Of a stretch of DNA of 64,000 nucleotides, positions 43,965 through 52,099 are shown in pieces; positions within the stretch are counted from its first letter, which is position 1; every line of letters starts with the position of its first letter. Both the position numbers and the translations under genes were made by a program. The DNA is from Accumulibacter sp. (GTDB taxonomy: Bacteria; Pseudomonadota; Gammaproteobacteria; Burkholderiales; Rhodocyclaceae), in the NCBI GenBank assembly GCA_017302455.1, contig JAFLDO010000013.1, positions 36,019 through 100,018 of the forward strand, given 5' to 3'. The notes under the pieces are model-generated. The model ran no database searches, was not told where the DNA came from, and was given only the letters and a program-made list of their open reading frames with translations.

Positions 43965-45125
43965 GTGCGAGTCGTGTGGGCTGGAACCTGTCGATGGCTA
44001 TTGCTGTGGCTGCTCGTCGGTGCCGTATGGGCACAGGCGCCGGCACCCGATCCGATCACTTTCGAGTACACCGTCGAGCGCGGCAATCTTCGCGCGGTCA
44101 AGCGCTGGCTCGATGACGGCCTCGATCCCGAGTACCAGGCAGCACACATCGGCAGTGGGCTGATGGTCGCCGCCTGGTATGGCAACATCGAGATGATGGC
44201 GCTGTTCGTCGAGCGCGGTGCCGATGTGCGGCGTACCAACCGCAACGGCGAGCAGGCGCTGCAACTCGCCGCCTGGGGTGGGCATCTGGACGCGGTCAAA
44301 TGGCTGCTCGAGCACGGGGCGCCACTCGAACGCCAGGGAAATCAGTGGGGGGCCCTGCACTACGCGGTCTTCAACGGTCACGAGAAGGTGGTCAGCGATC
44401 TCCTCGCGCGCGGGGCCAACGTCAATGCGCGTGCGCCGAACGGCGCGACGCCCCTGATGATGGCCGCCCGCGAAGGTCGCGACGGACTGGCGAAGGTGCT
44501 CCTCGAAGCGGGTGCGAATCCCGCCTTGCAGAGCGACTGGGGCGACACGCCACTGACCATGGCCATGCGCTACAACCATCTGCGGCTGGCCAAGATGATC
44601 TCCTCACCGGAAGAGTTCGCGATCGCAGTGAAGGCGCCACCAGAGAACTTTGGCGAGCCCAGCCGCTCGGCATCGGTTCCGCGCGAGATCGAGGCGATCA
44701 TGAAGGAGATAAGGGCCGCCGAAGCCGAAGGTCGACCGAGCGAGGAGTTGCACAAGAAGCTGCTCGCGGCCGTCAATGCTCTGCGCAGCACCAGTACGGC
44801 GCCACTCGCCCAGCGGCCGATGCCGCGCCCCTATCAGCCACGTTCCATGGTGATCACCGCCCGCCGCGGCCAGCCTGGTGCCGAGCGCGCGCAGCTGATC
44901 GAAAGCAAACCCACTGGGCAGCCGGGGACGATGGCGGACGCCCCCGTTCCGGCGAGCAAGACCACGAAAACGCCGCCGCCGATCGCCGCGGCGAAAGCGC
45001 GCAGTCTGGCGGCGGCGCGGGTGTCCGATCTGCTGCGGCAGATCCGCCTGAGCGAGGTGCAGGGACGACCGGCCGACGAACTCCGGCAGCAGCTCTCTCA
45101 GGCGGTCGAAGCGATGCAACAGTAG
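43965..45125 (+). CDS. Exported ankyrin-repeat protein
   Basis: The GTG at 43965 follows GGGGAG and opens a signal peptide (RWLLLWLLVGAVWAQA). The next ~200 residues are about six ankyrin repeats with typical G-x-TPL-x-x-A and AA-x-x-G-H motifs, for example GHLDAVKWLLEHGAPL, NGHEKVVSDLLARGANVNAR and NGATPLMMAAREG. The last ~150 residues are charged and proline-rich with two similar segments ending KLLAAVNAL and QLSQAVEAM (EIRAAEAEGRPSEELHKKLL and QIRLSEVQGRPADELRQQLS). It probably mediates protein contacts in the periplasm. Partner unknown. Confidence 0.85.
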   Translation: MRVVWAGTCRWLLLWLLVGAVWAQAPAPDPITFEYTVERGNLRAVKRWLDDGLDPEYQAAHIGSGLMVAAWYGNIEMMALFVERGADVRRTNRNGEQALQLAAWGGHLDAVKWLLEHGAPLERQGNQWGALHYAVFNGHEKVVSDLLARGANVNARAPNGATPLMMAAREGRDGLAKVLLEAGANPALQSDWGDTPLTMAMRYNHLRLAKMISSPEEFAIAVKAPPENFGEPSRSASVPREIEAIMKEIRAAEAEGRPSEELHKKLLAAVNALRSTSTAPLAQRPMPRPYQPRSMVITARRGQPGAERAQLIESKPTGQPGTMADAPVPASKTTKTPPPIAAAKARSLAAARVSDLLRQIRLSEVQGRPADELRQQLSQAVEAMQQ

Positions 45126-45138
45126 GACGCCGGCCGCC

Positions 45139-45166
45139 GGCGGGACGGCGTGTGCACCGTCCCGCC
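45139..45166. terminator. Perfect hairpin between convergent genes
   Basis: Ten bases (45139-45148) pair perfectly with 45157-45166 around an eight-base loop, between the stops of the ankyrin gene and hemW. It likely serves both strands. Confidence 0.7.
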
Positions 45167-45174
45167 GAGCACGC

Positions 45175-46428
45175 TCATCGGCGCTCGGCGAGAAAGCGCT
45201 GAACGAGCTGATTGAGAAAGCGCCGGCCCCGCTCGCTGGGCGCAATGCGCTGCCCCTGCCGCTGCAGGAGACCATCGCGTTCGGCCTGCCGGAGTTGGCT
45301 CTCGATGCTGATCAGGGGCAGCGCGGTGCGCATCTCGAACAGCGGCGCCGCGAAACCCTCGACCAGGCGTAGCGCGTTCATCATGAATTCGCAGGGCAGC
45401 TCGGCAGGGGCGACGGTGAACTCCTGCTGCACCGGCGTCCCCGCCGCCACCTTGGCGAGATACTGCTCCGGCCGCTTCCAGCGCATCTGACGCTGCACGC
45501 GGTCGTGCAGCGTCAGCTTGCCGTGGGCCCCGGCACCGATGCCCAGGTAGTCGCCGAACTGCCAGTAGTTGAGATTGTGCCGGCACTCCTGGCCAGCCCG
45601 CGCAAAAGCGGAGATTTCGTAGTGCCGATAACCGGCGGCCGCCAGCTTCGTCTCGATCGCGTCCTGCATGTCGGCACAGGTATCCGGGTCGGGTAACGCG
45701 GGCGGTCGGGCAGCAAAGGCGGTGTTCGCCTCGATGGTCAGCTGATAGCAGGAGAGATGCGGTGGTGCGCAGGCAAGTGCCGCGTCGACGTCGGCAAGAG
45801 CCTCCGCCAGCGTCTGCCCGGGCAGACCGTACATCAGGTCGAGATTGAAATTGTCGAAGTGGCTGGCGGCGATCCCGATCGCCAGTCTGGCGTCGCGATC
45901 GTCGTGGATGCGGCCGAGGGCGGTGAGGTGCCGCGAGTTGAAACTCTGGATTCCCAGCGACAGGCGGTTGACGCCGGCAGCGCGAAAGGCGGCAAACTTT
46001 CCGGCTTCGACGGTTCCCGGATTGGCTTCGAGGGTGATTTCGGCGTTCGGCAGCAAGGGAAGGCGGCTGCGCACGGCGGCAAGAAGCTCGTCGACTCCCT
46101 CGCCGGAGAGCAGGCTGGGTGTTCCGCCGCCGATGAAGACGCTGTCAACCCGGCGTCCCCAGACCAGGGGCAAGGCCGATTCGAGGTCGGCGATCAGGGC
46201 CGCGAGGTAGTCGCTCTCGGGGATCGCCGTCTGCCGCTGGCCAATGCTGCTACCTACCGGCAAGGCGTGCGAGTTGAAGTCGCAGTACGGACACTTCTGT
46301 ACGCACCAGGGAACATGGACGTACAGCGCCAGCGGCGGCGGGTTGCGGAACTCGACGGGGTTTCCAGCTGCCGATGCCAAGGGCCGCCGAAGCAGCGGGA
46401 TGACCGCTCGGGCCCCGCCGCCCGGCAT
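45175..46428 (-). CDS. hemW: HemW-type radical SAM haem chaperone
   Basis: The 417-residue protein has the radical SAM cluster motif CVQKCPYCDF, GGGTPSLL, and the HemW body and C-terminal winged-helix-like region. It resembles the coproporphyrinogen dehydrogenase HemN. The HemW form (CX3CX2C followed by Phe) binds haem rather than oxidising coproporphyrinogen. It starts with ATG overlapping the rdgB stop. It is the last gene of the kinase-PP2C-rph-rdgB-hemW run. Confidence 0.92.
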   Translation of the reverse strand: MPGGGARAVIPLLRRPLASAAGNPVEFRNPPPLALYVHVPWCVQKCPYCDFNSHALPVGSSIGQRQTAIPESDYLAALIADLESALPLVWGRRVDSVFIGGGTPSLLSGEGVDELLAAVRSRLPLLPNAEITLEANPGTVEAGKFAAFRAAGVNRLSLGIQSFNSRHLTALGRIHDDRDARLAIGIAASHFDNFNLDLMYGLPGQTLAEALADVDAALACAPPHLSCYQLTIEANTAFAARPPALPDPDTCADMQDAIETKLAAAGYRHYEISAFARAGQECRHNLNYWQFGDYLGIGAGAHGKLTLHDRVQRQMRWKRPEQYLAKVAAGTPVQQEFTVAPAELPCEFMMNALRLVEGFAAPLFEMRTALPLISIESQLRQAERDGLLQRQGQRIAPSERGRRFLNQLVQRFLAERR

Positions 46429-47015
46429 CAGCGCAGCCGCTGAAGACGCTCGACGAGGCGGGCGAGCGCCTGGCCACGATGCGAGCGCCGGTTCTTTTCG
46501 GCGGCGTCGAGTTCGGCAGCGCTCTTGTCGAGCTCGCGGATGTAGAACAGGGGATCGTAGCCGAAGCCATCGTCGCCGCGTGCTGCTGACAGAATCTCGC
46601 CATGCCATTCACCCTCGGCGATGATCGGCTGCGGATCGTCGGCGTGACGAACAAAAACGATCACTGAAACGAAGCGGGCTCCGCGTGCAGCCGTCTCGCC
46701 AAGGGCGGAAAGCAGCTTCTCGTTGTTGCGGGCATCGGATTTCGGTTCCCCCGCGTAGCGTGCGGAAAAGACGCCTGGCGCTCCCCCGAAGGCGTCGACG
46801 CACAGGCCGGAATCGTCTGCCAGGGCCGGCAGTCCCGCCAGCCGCGACGCGTGGCGAGCTTTCGCCAAAGAGTTCTCGACGAAGGTGCAATGCGGCTCCT
46901 CGACCTCCGGGATGCCCAGTTGCCCCTGCGGAACGAGTTCCCATCCCAGCGGCGCGAGAATGGCGTCGAGTTCCTTGAGCTTCTTCGCGTTGTTCGAGGC
47001 GAGTACGAGTTTCAT
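46428..47015 (-). CDS. rdgB: dITP/XTP pyrophosphatase
   Basis: RdgB removes non-canonical purine triphosphates (dITP, XTP) from the nucleotide pool. The 195-residue protein has [18 protein letters not shown] near the start ([10 protein letters not shown]), the catalytic [13 protein letters not shown], and [24 protein letters not shown] (shortened here: [20 protein letters not shown]). It overlaps rph by four bases and hemW by one. Confidence 0.96.
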   Translation of the reverse strand: MKLVLASNNAKKLKELDAILAPLGWELVPQGQLGIPEVEEPHCTFVENSLAKARHASRLAGLPALADDSGLCVDAFGGAPGVFSARYAGEPKSDARNNEKLLSALGETAARGARFVSVIVFVRHADDPQPIIAEGEWHGEILSAARGDDGFGYDPLFYIRELDKSAAELDAAEKNRRSHRGQALARLVERLQRLR

Positions 47016-47728
47016 TGGGCGAGCGCCGCTTTCTGCCGGGCAATCAGCTGGCCGATGCCGGCATCGGCCAGATCGAGCAACTGGTTCATCTGGCCGCGCG
47101 TAAAGGGAACGCCTTCGGCTGTACCCTGGATTTCGACGATGCCCCCGCTACCGGTCATCACCACGTTCATGTCGGTGTCACAACTTGAATCCTCGGCGTA
47201 GTCAAGGTCGAGAACGGGCGATCCCTGGTAGATGCCGACTGAAATGGCGGCGACGTGATCGCTTAGCGGGTTGACGACCAGCCTGCCCTGGGCCAGAAGA
47301 TGCGCGCAGGCATCATTGAGCGCCAGCCAGGCGCCCGTGATGGCGGCGCAGCGTGTTCCGCCGTCGGCCTGCAGGACGTCGCAGTCGAGCGTGATCTGGC
47401 GTTCGCCGAGCGCCTTGAGGTCGGTCACCGCACGCAGGGCACGGCCGATCAGACGCTGGATTTCCTGGGTGCGGCCAGTCTGCTTGCCTTTCGCCGCTTC
47501 GCGCTGAGTACGGGTGTGCGTCGAGCGGGGCAGCATGCCATACTCGGCGGTGACCCAGCCCGCTCCCGTACCGCGCCGGAAGGGCGGCACGAACTCCTCG
47601 ACGCTGGCCGTGCACAGCACGCGCGTGTCGCCGATCTCGATCAATACCGAGCCTTCGGCGTGGCTTGTGAACTGGCGCGTAATGCGCACCTGGCGCAGTT
47701 GTGACGGTTGGCGTTGGCTGGGGCGCAT
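47012..47728 (-). CDS. rph: Ribonuclease PH
   Basis: RNase PH trims tRNA 3' ends with phosphate. The 238-residue protein has the PH-fold motifs RKVLVTRQF-type start ([20 protein letters not shown]), [17 protein letters not shown] and [20 protein letters not shown]. The catalytic and phosphate-binding arginines are present. It lies in a co-directional operon between the PP2C phosphatase and rdgB. Confidence 0.95.
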   Translation of the reverse strand: MRPSQRQPSQLRQVRITRQFTSHAEGSVLIEIGDTRVLCTASVEEFVPPFRRGTGAGWVTAEYGMLPRSTHTRTQREAAKGKQTGRTQEIQRLIGRALRAVTDLKALGERQITLDCDVLQADGGTRCAAITGAWLALNDACAHLLAQGRLVVNPLSDHVAAISVGIYQGSPVLDLDYAEDSSCDTDMNVVMTGSGGIVEIQGTAEGVPFTRGQMNQLLDLADAGIGQLIARQKAALAQ

Positions 47729-47742
47729 CGGGATTCCTGTTG

Positions 47743-48660
47743 CTATTTGTACTTCTGAATGGTCGAGCGGATCTCTTCGATGGCGCGTTCGATTTCGGCT
47801 TCGGTAAGCTCGGTCCTGGATTGCGGGTTGCGCCCGAATTCGTCCATCTTGGTCGTCACCGTATCCCGCGGCATCGTTCTGGTGGATATCACGCTGCTGC
47901 CACCGCTGCTACCGTCGCTGTAGGTGTCCTGCCAGCGCACGGCGATCATCGACAGGTTGTCGGCAGTCGGCCCGCCCCGCGCTTCTGCCTGCCCAAGCAG
48001 CAGCGGCACGGCACGCAGCAGGTCGGCAGTCTTCAGCGCTATTGCCAGGATGTCGCCGGGCAAGCCACTCCAGGCTCCGTCGGTGCACAGCACCAGGACG
48101 TCGCCGGCTTCCAGCGTCACCTTGTGCGAGAACGTGACCTCCGGCGTCTGCTGGCCACCCAGGCAGCCGTAGATCTTGTTGCGGTCCGGGTGGCTGAGCA
48201 CCTCGTCTTCGGTGATGACCCCTTGATCGACCAGCAGCCGCACGCGCGAGTGATCCTTGGTCTGCGCCAGCACCTTGCCATTGCGCAGCAGGTACAGACG
48301 TGAGTCGCCGGAGTGGGCCCAGTACGCGACGTTGTTCTGAACGATGCAGGCGACGCAGGTGGTGCGCGGCGAATCCTGCAGATGATGCTTGCCGGCGAAG
48401 TCGAGAATCCCACGGTGCGCGTTGAGCATCCCCTTCTGCAGAAACATGAAGGGGTCACGAATCCGGGGCTTGAATTCGCGCTTGAAGGCCTCGGTCAGCG
48501 TCTGCACGGCGATCTGCGCAGCAACTTCGCCATAGTAATGGCCCCCCATGCCGTCGGCGACGACCGTCAGCAGCGCATCGCGCGAATAGCAGTGTGCCAA
48601 CCGGTCTTCGTTGTTGGCGCGCTTGCCGATCCGGGTTTCCTGATAGATCGTGAATTTCAT
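47743..48660 (-). CDS. PP2C-family Ser/Thr phosphatase
   Basis: A soluble 305-residue protein with the PP2C signature: N-terminal [27 protein letters not shown] with the Mn/Mg Asp, and the C-terminal CTDGAWSG and [10 protein letters not shown]. It would remove phosphate from proteins modified by the kinase encoded just upstream. Its start overlaps the kinase stop by four bases. The extra C-terminal charged stretch ([20 protein letters not shown]) may be regulatory. Confidence 0.93.
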   Translation of the reverse strand: MKFTIYQETRIGKRANNEDRLAHCYSRDALLTVVADGMGGHYYGEVAAQIAVQTLTEAFKREFKPRIRDPFMFLQKGMLNAHRGILDFAGKHHLQDSPRTTCVACIVQNNVAYWAHSGDSRLYLLRNGKVLAQTKDHSRVRLLVDQGVITEDEVLSHPDRNKIYGCLGGQQTPEVTFSHKVTLEAGDVLVLCTDGAWSGLPGDILAIALKTADLLRAVPLLLGQAEARGGPTADNLSMIAVRWQDTYSDGSSGGSSVISTRTMPRDTVTTKMDEFGRNPQSRTELTEAEIERAIEEIRSTIQKYK

Positions 48661-49610
48661 GCGTCCCTGGACTTCCTGATTCTGCCGACCATCTGGCCAA
48701 GCCAGTTGTCCTTCGGCGGGGGATCCGGCGCCACCACCGGCTCGGTGAGCGCCTTCTGCAGGGCGAAAACGCTCTGCGGGCGATAGCGCTCATTCAGGCA
48801 CAGGCACCAGTCGATGGTTTCGAGCAACTGGTCCGAGTACTTCCCGTCCCAGAGCACCATGGCCGGTTTGAGTTCGTCCCTGGCCTTGCGAATGTCTGCC
48901 GGCACCGGCGTACTCGCGGCGAGGCAGGCATACATCGACGCGCCGACACTGTAGATGTCGCTCCACGGACCGAGGAGATCGCGCTGCTGGCTGTAGTGCT
49001 CGGGCGAAGCGAAGCCCGGCGTATACATCGGCTTGAGCATCGGCGCATCGCACGCCAGCGTCTGGCGTGCCGCGCCGAAGTCGATCAGCACGGGCACATG
49101 GTGGTTGCGCATGTAGATGTTTGACGGCTTGAGGTCGAGATGCAGCAGGCGATGCGAGTGAACCTCGCGCAGGCCGTTGAGCATCTTTGTAAATACATTG
49201 CGGATGAAGTTCTCGGTCACCCGGCCCGGGTTGTTCTGGATCAGTTCCTGCAGCGTACAGCCTTCCTCGTATTCCATGACCATGTAAACGGTCCCGTTGG
49301 CGCGAAAGAAGTTCAACACCCGAATCACGTTCGGATGCGCAAGCCCCGCAAGCGCCCGGCCCTCCTCGAAGAAACACTTCATGCCGTAGCGAAAGGCTGG
49401 CAGGTGTTCTTCGGAAATGATCGGCGCCGTCTTGCCCTCCGCGCGCAAGGCCAGCGTATTGGGCAGGTATTCCTTGATCGCGACACGCTGCCCCTGGCCG
49501 TCGGTAGCGACATAGACTATCGAAAACCCCCCCAGGGACAGCTGTTTCTCGATGCAGTATTCATCGAGTTGAAAACCGGCAGGAAGGGGTTGGTTCGCTT
49601 GTTGCGCCAT
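48657..49610 (-). CDS. Hanks-type Ser/Thr protein kinase
   Basis: From MAQQANQPLPAGFQLDEY (49610; ATG at 49628 would add six residues) this 317-residue protein is a PKN-type kinase. It has a glycine-rich loop LSLGGFSIVY, the ATP lysine in VAIKEYL, the catalytic HLDLKPSNIYM and the DFG-type LIDFGAARQ. There is no membrane helix or PASTA domain, so it acts in the cytoplasm. It is directly coupled to the PP2C gene. Substrates are unknown; the rph-rdgB-hemW partners may be incidental. Confidence 0.92.
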   Translation of the reverse strand: MAQQANQPLPAGFQLDEYCIEKQLSLGGFSIVYVATDGQGQRVAIKEYLPNTLALRAEGKTAPIISEEHLPAFRYGMKCFFEEGRALAGLAHPNVIRVLNFFRANGTVYMVMEYEEGCTLQELIQNNPGRVTENFIRNVFTKMLNGLREVHSHRLLHLDLKPSNIYMRNHHVPVLIDFGAARQTLACDAPMLKPMYTPGFASPEHYSQQRDLLGPWSDIYSVGASMYACLAASTPVPADIRKARDELKPAMVLWDGKYSDQLLETIDWCLCLNERYRPQSVFALQKALTEPVVAPDPPPKDNWLGQMVGRIRKSRDA

Positions 49611-49715
49611 CGATGTCAAGGCTATCATGGGAGTCTTCACCCATTGTCGAGGTTTTTGGGGGGAACTGTAAAGCCGGCTTCCCATCCGAGAACGCCAACC
49701 CCTGTCAGGATTTCG

Positions 49716-50582
49716 ATGATCTACAGCATGACCGGCTATGCCGCCAGAACCTGCACCGTCAAAGGCGGCGCCCTGCACATTGAATTGAAGAGCGTCAATT
49801 CCCGTTATCTCGATTGCCAGTTCCGCGTCTGCGACGAGTTGCGCATGAGCGAGCCCGCGCTGCGCGAACTCATCAACGCGCACATCAGCCGCGGCAAAGT
49901 CGAATGCCGTGTGAACTACGTGTCGACGGTCGGCAACAACGCGCAAAGCAGCCTCAATGGCGACCTGCTCGAGCGCCTCCGAGCATTCGATGCCCAAGTG
50001 CGAAGCGTCATGCCGCTGGCGGTCCCGCTGGCCGTCAATGATGTGCTGCACTGGCCCGGCATCTTTGGCGACGACTCCGTGGATGGCGATGCCCTGAGCT
50101 CAGCCTGTCTGGCCCTCGCCGGTGAAGCGTTGGGCGACTTCACCGCAAGCCGGGCACGCGAGGGCGCAAAGCTGACCGGCGTGATACTTGAAAGGATGGC
50201 CTGCATGCGTCTCCTGCTGCGCGACGTGGGACCGCGGATTCCCGCTGCCCAGGCAGCCTTCAACGAAAAGCTGCGACAGCGCCTGCTGGATGCCGTCGAT
50301 AGCGCGGCTGACGAGCGCATCCGTCAGGAAGTGGCGGTCTTCGCCGCTCGCATCGATGTCGCCGAGGAACTGGCGCGCCTCGCCACCCATCTCGACGAGG
50401 TTGCACGCGTACTCACGACGGGTGGTGCGAGTGGCAAGCGTCTCGATTTTCTGATGCAGGAACTCAATCGCGAAGCCAATACGCTTGCCTCCAAGTCGCT
50501 CGTCGCCGAGGTTTCGCAGACGGCGATCGAGCTCAAGCTCCTGATCGAACAAATGCGCGAGCAGGTGCAGAATCTGGAGTAG
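49716..50582 (+). CDS. yicC: YicC-family endoribonuclease
   Basis: YicC cuts RNA and affects sRNA stability in Escherichia coli. The 288-residue protein has the conserved MIYSMTGYAA start, IELKSVNSRYLD and GKVECRVNY, and a C-terminal block with RLDFLMQELNREANTLASKS (shortened here RLDFLMQELNREANTL). It diverges from the kinase operon across about 100 bases. Confidence 0.93.
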   Translation: MIYSMTGYAARTCTVKGGALHIELKSVNSRYLDCQFRVCDELRMSEPALRELINAHISRGKVECRVNYVSTVGNNAQSSLNGDLLERLRAFDAQVRSVMPLAVPLAVNDVLHWPGIFGDDSVDGDALSSACLALAGEALGDFTASRAREGAKLTGVILERMACMRLLLRDVGPRIPAAQAAFNEKLRQRLLDAVDSAADERIRQEVAVFAARIDVAEELARLATHLDEVARVLTTGGASGKRLDFLMQELNREANTLASKSLVAEVSQTAIELKLLIEQMREQVQNLE

Positions 50583-50721
50583 CAGATCGCGCGGCACTAC
50601 CGCGTCGCTTTCGGCGGTCCGAGAATGCGGAGATGAACGGTTGACCTGCCACCGGCGCGTGCTCTCTTCCCGCCGTCGCGCCGATGCTCTCCCGGGGAGG
50701 CAAGCCGCAGCGGCTCTGGTT

Positions 50722-51078
50722 CTACTTCGTGATCGGCGAGTTGCGACCGGAGAACTGGTCGCTCAGACGAAATGCCGCATCACTGAACTGGCCAAGCGGC
50801 TTTTCGACACAGTAGCGCTGAACATGCTGCTCGACCGTCCCGGTCGACAGCGTCGACACCTGCTGACTCTGGTTGGCGTAGTTGTGGCCAGTAAGGACAC
50901 CGCGCACCCAGGCGACGTAGAGTGCCCGGAGATCGGCATCGTCCTTGGATGCCGACCAGGCACGGCACGACATGTCGTCAAAGCCGAGGATCTTGATCGG
51001 GACAGCAGCGCCCGCCGGCGCTGCCGACATTGCGGCAAGCACCAGGACGTATCGCTGCACCACTTTCCATCGGGACAT
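50722..51078 (-). CDS. Small exported protein of unknown function
   Basis: A 118-residue protein with a signal peptide (cleavage likely after PAGA near residue 24). The mature part has two cysteines and a characteristic CRAW-x(7)-DADLRALYVAWVRGVLTGHNYAN pattern (shortened: YVAWVRGVLTGHNYAN), then YCVEKPL. It resembles small periplasmic proteins grouped with the Rap1a/Tai type. No enzymatic motif is visible. It diverges from gmk. The stretch 50583-50721 holds nothing recognisable. Confidence 0.65.
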   Translation of the reverse strand: MSRWKVVQRYVLVLAAMSAAPAGAAVPIKILGFDDMSCRAWSASKDDADLRALYVAWVRGVLTGHNYANQSQQVSTLSTGTVEQHVQRYCVEKPLGQFSDAAFRLSDQFSGRNSPITK

Positions 51079-51227
51079 CGGATTGCTCCTCGCTAGGTGT
51101 AAACGCTTTCAATGCGCAATTTTCGTCGGTAAGGGCCGGCGAGTCCATGCCGACAGACGTTGCGCGCTCACCGTAACGAGGCGCACCGCAGGTACAATTG
51201 AAATTTGGCGTTAACTGGCCAGCACAC

Positions 51228-51839
51228 ATGACTGGACATCTCTACATCGTCACCGCCCCCTCCGGCGCCGGCAAGACGACCCTGGTGCGGTTGCTGCTCG
51301 AGAACGATCCCGGCATTCGCCTGTCAATTTCTCACACGACGCGCGCACCGCGCGCTGGCGAAAGGAACGGTATCGAGTACCACTTCACGGACGTGCCGGA
51401 CTTTCTCGACAAGGTTCGTGAGGGCGAGTTCCTCGAATGGGCAGAAGTGCATGGCAACTACTATGGCACATCGAGAAGCGGCATCGAAGCTGCCCTGCAC
51501 GCAGGCCAGGACGTTCTGCTGGAGATCGACTGGCAGGGTGCGCAGCAGGTGCGCAGATGGTTCCCGGCGGCCATTGGCGTGTTCGTCCTGCCGCCTTCGC
51601 TCGATGAACTGGCGCGTCGGCTGCGCCAGCGGGCGACCGACAGTGCCGAGATCATTGCTCGTCGGGTCACCGCGGCTCGTGAGGAGATGCGGCATGTCGG
51701 CGAATTCGACTATGTTATTATCAACGACGAATTGCCACGTGCGTTACACGATCTGTTGGCGGTCGTGGCGGCTTCGCGACTCCGCTATGCAGCGCAAAGC
51801 CAACGCCACGCCATCCTGTTCTCAACACTGCTTGCTTGA
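51228..51839 (+). CDS. gmk: Guanylate kinase
   Basis: Gmk phosphorylates GMP to GDP. The 203-residue protein has the P-loop APSGAGKTT (10-18), the GMP-binding ISHTTRAPRAGERNGIEYHF (shortened TRAPRAGERNGIEYHF), LEIDWQGAQQVR and a normal lid. ATG 51228 removes a short spurious extension. It is followed after 18 bases by rpoZ, the usual betaproteobacterial order. Confidence 0.96.
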   Translation: MTGHLYIVTAPSGAGKTTLVRLLLENDPGIRLSISHTTRAPRAGERNGIEYHFTDVPDFLDKVREGEFLEWAEVHGNYYGTSRSGIEAALHAGQDVLLEIDWQGAQQVRRWFPAAIGVFVLPPSLDELARRLRQRATDSAEIIARRVTAAREEMRHVGEFDYVIINDELPRALHDLLAVVAASRLRYAAQSQRHAILFSTLLA

Positions 51840-51857
51840 CCCTCCAGGGAGATTTGC

Positions 51858-52064
51858 ATGGCCAGAGTGACCGTAGACGACTGTCTGCACCGCATCCCGA
51901 ACCGCTTTCAGATGACCCTGGCGGCTACCTATCGTGCCCGTCAGATTACCTCGGGCGCCACACCGTTGATCGATGCCGGTCGTGACAAGCCAACAGTGAT
52001 TGCGCTGCGCGAAATCGGCGCCGGCAAGATTGGCCTCGAGGTGCTCAACCGCGGCCAGGCCTGA
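51858..52064 (+). CDS. rpoZ: RNA polymerase omega subunit
   Basis: The 68-residue omega chain aids RNA polymerase assembly and ppGpp response. It starts [19 protein letters not shown] and has the expected NRF-x(5)-AARRARQ region, seen here as [21 protein letters not shown] precedes the ATG. The next gene, spoT, makes the alarmone that binds near omega. Confidence 0.95.
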   Translation: MARVTVDDCLHRIPNRFQMTLAATYRARQITSGATPLIDAGRDKPTVIALREIGAGKIGLEVLNRGQA

Positions 52065-52099
52065 CCCTCGGCCAACGACGGGTTGCCCAAGGCGTAATC

